Notes: generated from the letters alone by a model not told the origin. Positions 1 to 5,585 are shown, counted from the first letter of the stretch. The stretch: 5,823 bases of DNA from Acidiferrobacteraceae bacterium (GCA_027343725.1 DAHWKH010000144.1:1-5823), one strand, 5' to 3'. Numbers and translations are program-made.

Positions 1-42
1 TGTTCGTTCCGGCCGGCCTGGCTCGCCGCCGACTCTCACGTA

Positions 43-118
<76 letters not shown>

Positions 119-144
119 CAAATGTCCTCTGCCGTTCCCGAAAC

Positions 145-218
145 TGGAGCGGGTGATGGGAATCGAACCCACGCTATCAGCTTGGAAGGCTGAAGTTCTA
201 CCATTGAACTACACCCGC
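145..218 (-). tRNA. tRNA-Gly(UCC anticodon)
   Basis: This is a complete cloverleaf. The acceptor GCGGGTG pairs with CACCCGC, the D-arm is GTTC/GAAC, and the anticodon stem TCAGC/GCTGA encloses the loop CTTCCAA with anticodon TCC. The T-arm GTGGG/CCCAT has loop TTCGATT. The discriminator is T and CCA is encoded. It reads GGA and GGG codons and corresponds to E. coli glyT. It lies 26 bases from each neighbouring tRNA with no promoter or terminator between them, so the three are probably cut from one precursor. Confidence 0.97.
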
Positions 219-244
219 CTGACGCCTAAAGCTCTACCGGATCC

Positions 245-329
245 TGGTGGAGGGGGGAGGATTCGAACCTCCGAAGGCAGAGCCGTCAGATTTACAGTCT
301 GATCCCTTTGGCCGCTTGGGTACCCCTCC
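245..329 (-). tRNA. tRNA-Tyr(GUA anticodon)
   Basis: This is a class II tRNA. The acceptor GGAGGGG pairs with CCCCTCC, and the anticodon stem TCAGA/TCTGA encloses the loop CTGTAAA with anticodon GTA. A long variable arm follows, as usual for bacterial tRNA-Tyr, and the T-arm is GGAGG/CCTCC. The discriminator is A and CCA is encoded. It is the first gene of the Tyr-Gly-Thr operon, with a 5' end only about 6 to 9 bases after the predicted transcription start. It corresponds to E. coli tyrU. In that ancestral order it follows thrU directly, but here the aconitase gene separates the two. Confidence 0.97.
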
Positions 330-344
330 GAACATAAGCCGCGA

Positions 345-373
345 ATTGTGATTAAGGGCAAAGTCCTTGTCAA
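345..373 (-). promoter_or_regulatory. sigma-70 promoter of the tRNA-Tyr-Gly-Thr operon
   Basis: On the minus strand a perfect -35 box TTGACA (373-368) is followed by exactly 17 bases and a -10 box CACAAT (350-345, 4 of 6 consensus). After the -10 box comes the GC-rich discriminator TCGCGGC. Such a discriminator is typical of stable-RNA promoters under stringent control, so ppGpp sensitivity is a reasonable inference. The start would fall near 338-335, just before tRNA-Tyr. The aconitase stop codon TGA (372-370) lies inside the -35 box. Confidence 0.8.
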
Positions 374-2667
374 CACCCTGAGCCCGCAGCCTGCGCGGCC
401 GCGCCCTCGCGCGCGATCCGATTGAGCGCCGATCCGGCCCACAACCAGTCGATCTGCTCAGCGGTCAGGGTGTGGCGGGCCTCCAATTCCCAGACCGCGC
501 CGTCCTCGCGGCGCACCACGACCCGCACCGGTGCCCCCGGCGCGAGGTCGGCGATCCCGGGGAGGCTCACGCGATCCCCCCGTTCGAAGCGCTCATAATC
601 GGCGCCGTCCGCGAAGGTGAGCGGCAACACGCCCTGCTTCTTCAGATTGGTTTCATGGATGCGCGCAAAACTGCGCACCAGGATGGCGCGCGCCCCGAGG
701 TAACGGGGGGACATGGCGGCGTGCTCGCGCGAACTGCCCTCACCGTAGTTCGCATCCCCCACCACCACCCAGCCAAGCCCGCGCGCGCGATAATCCCGCG
801 CGAGCCGCGCAAGGGCGATGCCGGTCTCGCCGGTCAGCACATGAAAGCCGGTCCCCGGGGTCTCGCTGAAGGCGTTGCTCGCGCCCAGGAACAGATTGTC
901 GCTGATGCGATCGAGGTGGCCGCGGTACTTGAGCCAGGGGCCGGCCGGCGAGATGTGGTCGGTGGTGCACTTGCCGACCGCCTTCAGGAGAATCGGCAGC
1001 TCCTGAAAATCCGCCGGCGTCGGCGCCGGAAAGGGTGCGAGCAGGCTCAGGCGGTCGCTGTCTGGGCGCACGCACACGGAGATCGCGGCGCCGTCGGGGC
1101 GGGGCGGCGCATAGCCCGACACCGCGCTCACGAACCCGGTCTCCGGGAGCTCGGGGGCGCTCGGCGGGGTCAGCGTCACGCGCCGCCCCTGCTGCGCCGA
1201 CAGGCCCGCAAGCGGATTCTCCGTGAGCGAGCCCGTGAGCGCGAACGCGGTCACGATTTCGGGGCTTGCGATGAAGGCATGGGTCTCGGGGTTGCCGTCG
1301 TTACGGCGCGGGAAGTTGCGGTTGTAGGACGTGAGGATGCTGTTGCGCGCGCCCTTCTTCACCCCCTCGCGCTCCCATTGACCGATGCACGGCCCGCAGG
1401 CGTTGGCGAGCACCGTCGCGCCGATCGCGGTGAGGTCCGCGAGCAGGCCGTCGCGCTCGATCGTCGCGCGCACCTGTTCTGAGCCGGGGGTCACGAAAAA
1501 CGGAACCTTGGCCGTCAGGCCGTGCGCGCGCGCCTGGCGCGCGATGTGCGCCGCCCGCCCGATGTCCTCGTACGAGGAATTCGTGCAGCTGCCGATCAGG
1601 GCCGCGCTCACGGCCTGCGGGTAGTCGTGGTCGCGAACGTCCTGCATAAGCCGCGAGATCGGGCGCGCGAGATCGGGCGTGTGCGGACCGACGACGTGCG
1701 GCTCGAGTGTCGAGAGATCGATGGTGACGACGCGATCGAAGTAGTCCTCGGGGCTCGCCTGCACCTCGGGGTCGGCCGTCAAATGCGCCGACAGCGCCTG
1801 CGCGCGCGCGGCGAGCCGGGTGCGCCCGGTGGCCTCCAGGTAAGCGCGCATGCGCTCATCGAACGGGAACACCGAGGTGGTCGCACCCAACTCGGCGCCC
1901 ATGTTGGTGATGGTCGCCTTGGCCGTGGCGCTCAAGGAAGACACGCCCTCGCCGAAATATTCGATGATATGGCCGGTGCCGCCGTTGGTCGTGAGCATCC
2001 CGGCGAGCTTCAGGATCACGTCCTTGCCGCTCGTCCATCCCGAGAGACGGCCTTGCAGGCGCACGCCGATGAGCTTCGGCCACAGCAACTCCCAGGGCAT
2101 GCCGACCAGGACGTCGACGGCGTCCGCGCCGCCGACGCCGACCGCGAGCATGCCGAGCCCCCCGGCGTTCGGGGTATGGGAGTCGGTGCCGATCATCAAG
2201 CCGCCCGGAAAGGCGTAGTGCTCGAGCACGACCTGATGGATGATGCCCGAGCCCGGCTTCCAGAACCCGAGGCCGTACTTGGCCGATACCGAGGCCAGAA
2301 ACTCATACACCTCGGCGTTGCTGTCCTCGGCGATCGCGAGGTCCCGGCGCGCGCCGACCTTGGCGCGAATGAGGTGATCGCAGTGCACGGTCGCGGGCAC
2401 CGCGACCTGGCTCTTGCCGGCGCTCATGAATTGCAGCAGCGCCATCTGCGCGGTCGCATCCTGCATCGCGACGCGGTCCGGATGGAAGGCCTCGGTGCTC
2501 ACACCCCGGACCGGCAGGGACCCGCGGTCCTGCCAGTGGGCGAGGAGGATCTTCTCGGCGAGCGTCAGCGGACGCCCAAAACGCGCGCGGGCGCCGTGCA
2601 CCCGCCCTTCGAGGGTCGCGTAATAGGCGAGCGCGCCGTCTTCGGCGTTGGCCGGATCGTATTCCAT
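370..2667 (-). CDS. mitochondrial-type aconitate hydratase
   Basis: Aconitase interconverts citrate and isocitrate through cis-aconitate in the cytoplasmic TCA cycle, using a [4Fe-4S] cluster. The 765-residue protein is full length for the mitochondrial-type family; bacterial AcnA and AcnB are about 100 residues longer. The N-terminal core includes VHCDHL (Asp97, His98) and TDSHTPN (161-167). Cluster ligands are Cys361 in IGSCTNSSYED and Cys424 and Cys427 in NACGPCIGQW. The C-terminal swivel domain carries YGEGSSREHAA, with Ser645 and Arg647 matching the pig catalytic Ser642 and Arg644. The protein ends in the family-like AGSALNR region. No key residue is missing. ATG 2667 is the start because an in-frame TAG lies two codons upstream and the N-terminus matches the family. 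No clear Shine-Dalgarno is visible. The gene begins 44 bases after the split tRNA-Thr with no obvious terminator between, so co-transcription is likely. Its place inside a conserved tRNA cluster is unusual and suggests insertion. I leave the symbol blank because acnA and acnB denote other subfamilies. Confidence 0.97.
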   Translation of the reverse strand: MEYDPANAEDGALAYYATLEGRVHGARARFGRPLTLAEKILLAHWQDRGSLPVRGVSTEAFHPDRVAMQDATAQMALLQFMSAGKSQVAVPATVHCDHLIRAKVGARRDLAIAEDSNAEVYEFLASVSAKYGLGFWKPGSGIIHQVVLEHYAFPGGLMIGTDSHTPNAGGLGMLAVGVGGADAVDVLVGMPWELLWPKLIGVRLQGRLSGWTSGKDVILKLAGMLTTNGGTGHIIEYFGEGVSSLSATAKATITNMGAELGATTSVFPFDERMRAYLEATGRTRLAARAQALSAHLTADPEVQASPEDYFDRVVTIDLSTLEPHVVGPHTPDLARPISRLMQDVRDHDYPQAVSAALIGSCTNSSYEDIGRAAHIARQARAHGLTAKVPFFVTPGSEQVRATIERDGLLADLTAIGATVLANACGPCIGQWEREGVKKGARNSILTSYNRNFPRRNDGNPETHAFIASPEIVTAFALTGSLTENPLAGLSAQQGRRVTLTPPSAPELPETGFVSAVSGYAPPRPDGAAISVCVRPDSDRLSLLAPFPAPTPADFQELPILLKAVGKCTTDHISPAGPWLKYRGHLDRISDNLFLGASNAFSETPGTGFHVLTGETGIALARLARDYRARGLGWVVVGDANYGEGSSREHAAMSPRYLGARAILVRSFARIHETNLKKQGVLPLTFADGADYERFERGDRVSLPGIADLAPGAPVRVVVRREDGAVWELEARHTLTAEQIDWLWAGSALNRIAREGAAAQAAGSGC

Positions 2668-2683
2668 GGTCTATCGTGTCTCT

Positions 2684-2695
2684 GGGCGACCGCCC
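2684..2695 (-). other. small inverted repeat between tRNA-Thr and aconitase
   Basis: The 44-base gap between the tRNA-Thr 3' end and the aconitase ATG contains GGGC-GGTC-GCCC on the minus strand, a 4-bp stem with a 4-base loop. It has no T-tract and is too short for a convincing terminator. It may only form local structure in the aconitase leader or mark a processing site, or it may be chance in GC-rich DNA. No separate promoter for aconitase is evident here. Confidence 0.3.
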
Positions 2696-2711
2696 GTGTG
2701 TGTTCGGTAAA

Positions 2712-2995
2712 AGCCCGCAGAGGGATTCGAACCCCCGACCCTCTGATTCATACCCGCCACTGCTTTCGCAGCCCCTCACGGGTTTGGGGTCTGGACTTTC
2801 TCTTCACCCTGCCGCGACCGCGGTTTAGGTGGATGGTGTAAAGTCTCTACACTCGCCGCCGCCTAGGCGGCTAGCACGGGATTGCCACGGCATCGGCCGG
2901 AAGGTTTCCCCGTTTTAGCCATCTCCACTGCCCCCGTTTCCAAGGGCAGGTGCAATCTTACAAATCAGATGCTCTACCAGCTGAGCTATGCGGGC
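2712..2995 (-). tRNA. tRNA-Thr(UGU anticodon), interrupted by a group I intron
   Basis: The two exons are 2995-2960 (36 nt, tRNA positions 1 to 36) and 2748-2712 (37 nt). Joined, they give a perfect 73-nt cloverleaf. The acceptor GCCCGCA pairs with TGCGGGC, the D-arm is GCTC/GAGC, and the anticodon stem TCTGA/TCAGA encloses the loop TTTGTAA with anticodon TGT. The T-arm GGGGG/CCCTC has loop TTCGAAT, and the discriminator is T. It reads ACA and probably ACG codons and corresponds to E. coli thrU by position and identity. The insertion lies between anticodon base 36 and base 37. Unlike the three other tRNAs here, no CCA is encoded (the sequence after the acceptor is TTTTACC), so CCA must be added enzymatically. 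A good promoter lies just upstream. The intact exons argue for a working gene, not a remnant. Confidence 0.95.
2749..2959 (-). ncRNA. group I intron (IC3-like) in the anticodon loop of tRNA-Thr(UGU)
   Basis: This is a 211-nt putative self-splicing ribozyme with no ORF. The 5' exon ends in U and the intron ends in G (2749), as group I introns require. P1: anticodon U34-G35-U36 pairs with guide GCA (2953-2951), with U36-G2953 as the splice-site wobble. P2: a continuous 9-bp stem 2949-2941/2936-2928 with GAAA loop. P3: GAUGG (2923-2919)/CCAUC (2836-2832). P4: ACGGG (2913-2909)/CCCGU (2880-2876). P5: an irregular stem 2904-2885, with J4/5 AAA and J5/4 CAA. P6: hairpin near 2871-2858. P7: GACUUU (2845-2840)/AAAGUC (2799-2794), the guanosine-binding helix. 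P8: CACC/GGUG plus CCGC/GCGG, within 2831-2805. P9: hairpin CUGC-GAAA-GCAG (2771-2760). The segments GUGUAGAGACU and CCACCUAA closely resemble the Azoarcus tRNA-Ile intron as I remember it, which has similar length and the same two GAAA loops. The helices are hand-drawn; P6, P8 and P9 boundaries could shift. Confidence 0.93.
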
Positions 2996-3010
2996 ACTCG
3001 GGAACCCCCT

Positions 3011-3039
3011 ATTGTAGGGATTGCGGGGGGCGCGCGCAA
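3011..3039 (-). promoter_or_regulatory. predicted sigma-70 promoter for the split tRNA-Thr (and probably aconitase)
   Basis: On the minus strand the -10 box TACAAT (3016-3011, 5 of 6 consensus) is preceded, after exactly 17 bases, by TTGCGC (3039-3034, 3 of 6 for -35). The predicted start is near 3005, about 10 bases before the tRNA 5' end. The -35 box begins 8 bases after the SPOR gene stop codon, so the promoter fills the short intergenic gap. Because no terminator follows the tRNA, this promoter may also express the aconitase gene. Confidence 0.6.
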
Positions 3040-3046
3040 TGGCGCG

Positions 3047-3640
3047 TCAGCCGCAGAGGTGGTGGCCGACCCCGCCCAGGGAGCGCCACACGGCCCGCGA
3101 GGGGGATGTGAGCCACACCCGGTCGTAATAGCTCGGGGCCCCGAAGGGGCTGATGCGGGCGGGGATGCCGCCGGCGCGCAGCCGCCGCCACTCGTCGCGG
3201 GCCGCGTGTGCCACGCGGAAGACACCGAGCGACAAGACCTCGCCCCCGCGCACCCCATGGGTGACATAGGCCCCATGCACACCGAAGCGCGCGAGGGTCG
3301 CGGCCGGCGGCCAACGGACCCCGGTCGGCAAAAACACGCGGTAGGCCGGCCGTGCCCGCACCCGCACGCGCCCCTTGACCCGCAGGCGCCGCAACAGGTC
3401 CTGGGCGCCCCGGCGCGTGGCCAGCGGTCCGATCTCCCAGCAGACGCGCCGCAGGCTGGCCGGGGCCGCCTTGGCCCCCGGTCGCGGCCGCTTGGGCACG
3501 GGCCGCGCCTTGGGCCTTGGCGCCACCACCCGCACGCGCGCGCTATGCCGCACCGGGGCGACGGGCGTTTCCGGGTGCAGGACCTCCCACAGGCCGAGCC
3601 CGATGTTGGCAAACGCCAGAATCAGCAGCGCGAACCTCAT
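3047..3640 (-). CDS. SPOR-domain protein, membrane-anchored
   Basis: This 197-residue protein has an N-terminal hydrophobic segment (about residues 3-21, from FALLILAF to LGLWEVL) likely to act as an uncleaved inner-membrane anchor. A very basic, proline-rich linker follows (about 31-65, many Arg, Lys and Pro). The C-terminal part (about 67-167) has a SPOR-like pattern: CWEIGPLATRRGAQDLLRRL, then a region ending in LSLGVFRVAHAARDEWRRL and a short GGIPARISPF strand. SPOR domains bind glycan strands stripped of peptides, often at the division septum, so a periplasmic envelope role is inferred. The ATG start overlaps the coaX stop in ATGA, implying translational coupling. Proteins of this kind often follow coaX in gammaproteobacteria. 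The exact cellular role is unknown. Confidence 0.8.
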   Translation of the reverse strand: MRFALLILAFANIGLGLWEVLHPETPVAPVRHSARVRVVAPRPKARPVPKRPRPGAKAAPASLRRVCWEIGPLATRRGAQDLLRRLRVKGRVRVRARPAYRVFLPTGVRWPPAATLARFGVHGAYVTHGVRGGEVLSLGVFRVAHAARDEWRRLRAGGIPARISPFGAPSYYDRVWLTSPSRAVWRSLGGVGHHLCG

Positions 3641-4359
3641 GCCGCCATCACCGCGAGGCCCGCGAGCGGCAGATCGGGGACGTAATCGAAGGCCTGACAC
3701 AAGTACGGCCCGAGCCGCGGGGCGTCCCCGCCCGTGACCACGACCCGGGTCTCGTGACCGAGCACCGCCCGCTGTTCCGCGAGCAAGCGGTCGACACCCC
3801 CCGCGATCCCGAGGATCTCCCCGCCGCGCAACGCCGCCCCGGTGGCGCAACCCAAGGCCGAGACCTCGCCCGCGAGCGGCGGGACGGGCAGGCCGGCGGC
3901 CGCCGCCAGCGCCCGGGCGCCGAGACCGAGGCCCGGGAGGATCACGCCCCCGTGAAACACCCCCTGGGCGTCGAGGGCATCGATCGTGATCGCGGTGCCG
4001 CAGTCGACCACCTGCAGGGCGCGCCCCGGAAAGCGCGCGCGGGCCGCGATGAGCGCCGCGTAGCGATCGGCCCCGAGCGACTCCGCCGGGCGATAGCGGT
4101 TCTCGATGCCGAACGCGCGCGCGTGCGCGCCGTACCAGACCGGCGCGAGGTCCCACGCGCGCGCGCAAAAGCGCGCAAAGGCCTGCGCGCGCGCCTCGGG
4201 GATCGCGAGCGCCGCCACCTGCGCCGGCCGGGGGAGTGCGGCCAAGGCCTCCCAGCAGGCGCCCCGTCCCTCGTAGGGCGCGCTCCCGACGTCCGCGAGA
4301 CGACCCTCCCACTGAGCCCACTTCATGCGACTGTTTCCGAGATCACATAAGAGTTTCAC
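3637..4359 (-). CDS. coaX: type III pantothenate kinase
   Basis: The enzyme phosphorylates pantothenate with ATP, the first step of coenzyme A synthesis. The 240-residue product has the usual CoaX length and motifs: DLGNSR (6-11) for phosphate binding, ESLGADRYAAL (93-103), VDCGTAITID (118-127), GGVILPG (137-143) and TGGDA (209-213). The conserved acidic residues Asp6, Asp98, Asp119 and Asp127 are present. GTG 4359 is chosen because the protein then begins MKLLCDLGNSR, as the family does. Starting at the internal ATG would lose the DLGNSR motif, and a longer upstream reading would run back through birA. The GTG overlaps the birA stop as GTGA, so translation is probably coupled. E. coli has the unrelated CoaA kinase at this same place, an example of non-homologous replacement of one CoA enzyme by another. 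Confidence 0.95.
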   Translation of the reverse strand: MKLLCDLGNSRMKWAQWEGRLADVGSAPYEGRGACWEALAALPRPAQVAALAIPEARAQAFARFCARAWDLAPVWYGAHARAFGIENRYRPAESLGADRYAALIAARARFPGRALQVVDCGTAITIDALDAQGVFHGGVILPGLGLGARALAAAAGLPVPPLAGEVSALGCATGAALRGGEILGIAGGVDRLLAEQRAVLGHETRVVVTGGDAPRLGPYLCQAFDYVPDLPLAGLAVMAA

Positions 4360-5306
4360 AGGGGGCGAACGCTCACTTCGCCGGAGCGCACCACGCGCCG
4401 CGCGCCGCCTGCGTTGACAAGGAGCGCGCCCTCGGAGGTGACGTCTTCGGCGATCCCGACGAAGGCCGGGGCGTCGGCGACGTGCACGCGCACCGCGATG
4501 CCGGCAAAGGCATGATGCGTGCGCCACTCCTCCAAAAGCGCAGCGGCCGCGCCGGCGCGATACGCCGCCACCACGTCCAGCCACTCGCCGACGATCGCGG
4601 CCGCGAGCCGATCGCGGTCGACATGCGGCGTCAAGGCGGAGAGCTCCGCCCACTCCTGATCGATGGCCCGTGCGGTCACCGGTCCCACCGCGACGTTCAA
4701 GCCCACCCCCAGGACCACGCGCAGGGCCTCGGGCTCACCGCGCATCTCCACCAAGAGCCCGGCGAGCTTGCGCGCCTGCCAGAGCACGTCGTTTGGCCAC
4801 TTCAGGGCGGTGTCGCCAACACCCAGCCCGCGCAGGGCGCGCTGCACCGCCACCCCGGCCGCGAGGCTCAAGACCCCGAGCGCGGGCCCGCCGCCTTGCA
4901 GTGTCATGCCGACCGAGAGCAGGAGGCTGCCGTAGGGCGTCGCCTGCCACGCGCGCCCGCGCCGCCCGCGCCCGGCGCTCTGGCGTTCGGCGAGACACAC
5001 CACCACCCCCTCGCCCGCGCTTCGCAGCACATACGCATTGGTGGAATCGACCTCGGGGAGGATATGCACGTCGTCCACGGCGGGCCCCCGCTCGGCGAGA
5101 AACCCGAGGATGCGCGCGCGATCGAGCGGGCGGAAGGCCGCCGGCAGTTGATAGCCCTTGCGGCTCACTTGGATCGGGGCGTCGGCAAGCGCGCCCACGG
5201 CCTTGGAGACGGCCGCGCGCGTGACCCCGAGGCGCGAGGCCAAGGCGACGCCGGAATGGCGCTCGCCGTCGCCGAGGATCACCATGATGTCGTGTATGAG
5301 GCTCAC
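4356..5306 (-). CDS. birA: bifunctional biotin-protein ligase / biotin operon repressor
   Basis: BirA makes biotinyl-5'-AMP and transfers biotin to a lysine of the acetyl-CoA carboxylase carrier protein. In its bifunctional form it also represses biotin synthesis genes. The 316-residue protein has an N-terminal winged helix-turn-helix (about 15-52, with VALASRLGVTRAAVSKAV). The catalytic domain carries DSTN (87-90), the biotinyl-AMP loop GRGRRGRAW (112-120), KWPND (169-173) and Lys180, the likely equivalent of E. coli Lys183. The C-terminal SH3-like domain starts at about 268 and ends in SGEVSVRPL. The length fits the E. coli enzyme (321 residues). The GTG start at 5306 is supported by an in-frame TAG four codons upstream and by alignment of the helix-turn-helix. 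No Shine-Dalgarno is visible. The DNA-binding domain makes a repressor role likely, but no biotin operator is visible in the window. Confidence 0.96.
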   Translation of the reverse strand: MSLIHDIMVILGDGERHSGVALASRLGVTRAAVSKAVGALADAPIQVSRKGYQLPAAFRPLDRARILGFLAERGPAVDDVHILPEVDSTNAYVLRSAGEGVVVCLAERQSAGRGRRGRAWQATPYGSLLLSVGMTLQGGGPALGVLSLAAGVAVQRALRGLGVGDTALKWPNDVLWQARKLAGLLVEMRGEPEALRVVLGVGLNVAVGPVTARAIDQEWAELSALTPHVDRDRLAAAIVGEWLDVVAAYRAGAAAALLEEWRTHHAFAGIAVRVHVADAPAFVGIAEDVTSEGALLVNAGGARRVVRSGEVSVRPL

Positions 5307-5312
5307 GGCCAG

Positions 5313-5341
5313 AGTCTAGCAAATGCCGGCCGCCAGAAAAA
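5313..5341 (-). promoter_or_regulatory. possible birA promoter giving a leaderless transcript
   Basis: A -10-like TAGACT (5318-5313, 4 of 6) ends 6 bases before the birA GTG, so transcription would begin at or beside the start codon. The matching -35 position (5341-5336, TTTTTC) falls in the T-tract of the rRNA terminator and is poor. The lack of a Shine-Dalgarno agrees with a leaderless mRNA, but expression by terminator read-through is an alternative. Confidence 0.3.
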
Positions 5342-5371
5342 AACCCCCGACCGGCGTGCGATCGGGGGTTT
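5337..5371 (-). terminator. intrinsic terminator of the rRNA operon
   Basis: On the minus strand, 9 bases after the 5S acceptor stem, a 10-bp perfect stem AAACCCCCGA/TCGGGGGTTT (5371-5362 with 5350-5341) encloses an 11-base loop. The T-run continues to 5337, giving seven further Ts from 5343. This is a textbook Rho-independent terminator. It separates rRNA transcription from birA. Confidence 0.92.
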
Positions 5372-5380
5372 ATCGATAAA

Positions 5381-5499
5381 AGCCTGGCAGTGTCCTACTT
5401 TCACGTGAGGAGACCTCACACTATCATCGGCGCTAAGCGTTTTCACTTCCGAGTTCGGGATGGGATCGGGTGGTTCCCGCTCGCTATGGCCACCAGGCA
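5381..5499 (-). rRNA. rrf: 5S ribosomal RNA
   Basis: This is a full-length 5S rRNA gene. The 5' TGCCTGGTGGCC pairs with the 3' CACTGCCAGGC to form helix I. The internal segments CCATCCCGAACTCGGAAGTG and TAGCGCCGATGATAGTGT match the conserved bacterial 5S core. It lies downstream of the 23S gene in the usual order and is followed by a terminator. No tRNA lies between 23S and 5S. The exact mature ends could differ by one or two bases. Confidence 0.97.
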
Positions 5500-5507
5500 A
5501 ACTGTGA

Positions 5508-5524
5508 GTCGGGCATCGCCCGAC
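5508..5524 (-). other. hairpin just upstream of 5S rRNA
   Basis: A 7-bp perfect stem GTCGGGC/GCCCGAC with a 3-base loop lies 8 bases before the 5S 5' end in the 23S-5S spacer. It has no T-tract, so it is not a terminator. A role in protecting or guiding processing of the rRNA precursor is plausible but inferred. Confidence 0.5.
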
Positions 5525-5569
5525 CCGTAAACCGGATCGTGATGATCAAGGGGGTAGTCGCTCTCTCAA

Positions 5570-5584
5570 AACACCTTGGGTGTT
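5570..5584 (-). other. hairpin just after the 23S 3' end
   Basis: The sequence AACACC-CAA-GGTGTT forms a 6-bp stem with a 3-base loop immediately downstream of the 23S 3' end. The 3' flank of 23S normally pairs with its 5' flank to form an RNase III processing stem; this short hairpin could compete with that stem or lie beside it. It is followed by only two or three Ts, so I do not call it a terminator. Confidence 0.4.
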
Positions 5585-5585
5585 A

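Noticed and set aside
472..1482. Long plus-strand open frame opposite aconitase (336 codons)
   Set aside because: It is antisense to a clear aconitase, with an Arg/Ala/Gly/His-rich composition and no recognisable motif; such shadow frames are common in GC-rich DNA.
2684..2712. Terminator after the split tRNA-Thr
   Set aside because: There is only a 4-bp stem and no T-tract after it; the TTTT after the acceptor stem has no independent hairpin.
370..2712. Integrase-style insertion at a tRNA with a duplicated tRNA 3' end
   Set aside because: No second copy of the tRNA-Thr 3' segment is seen at the far end of the aconitase gene, and no integrase gene is present in the window.
1522..2841. Plus-strand open frame of 439 codons
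   Set aside because: It is antisense to aconitase, the split tRNA and part of the intron, and shows no family features.
2749..2959. Archaeal-type protein-spliced tRNA intron or group II intron
   Set aside because: It is too long and structured for a bulge-helix-bulge intron, and it lacks the GUGYG start and domain V hairpin of group II introns. The P7, P2 and P9 patterns fit group I.
2712..2995. Two broken tRNA halves or a tRNA pseudogene
   Set aside because: The halves join to a perfect cloverleaf at one exact position, and the intervening DNA has the full group I core, so this is a split functional gene.
2882..3685. Plus-strand open frame of 267 codons over the intron and SPOR gene
   Set aside because: It crosses a tRNA exon and runs antisense to a motif-bearing gene; its composition is low in complexity.
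4360..4653. N-terminal extension of coaX to an upstream ATG at 4653
   Set aside because: It would overlap birA by about 300 bases and add an Arg/Gly-rich sequence foreign to the family. The GTG at 4359 places DLGNSR at the expected N-terminal position.
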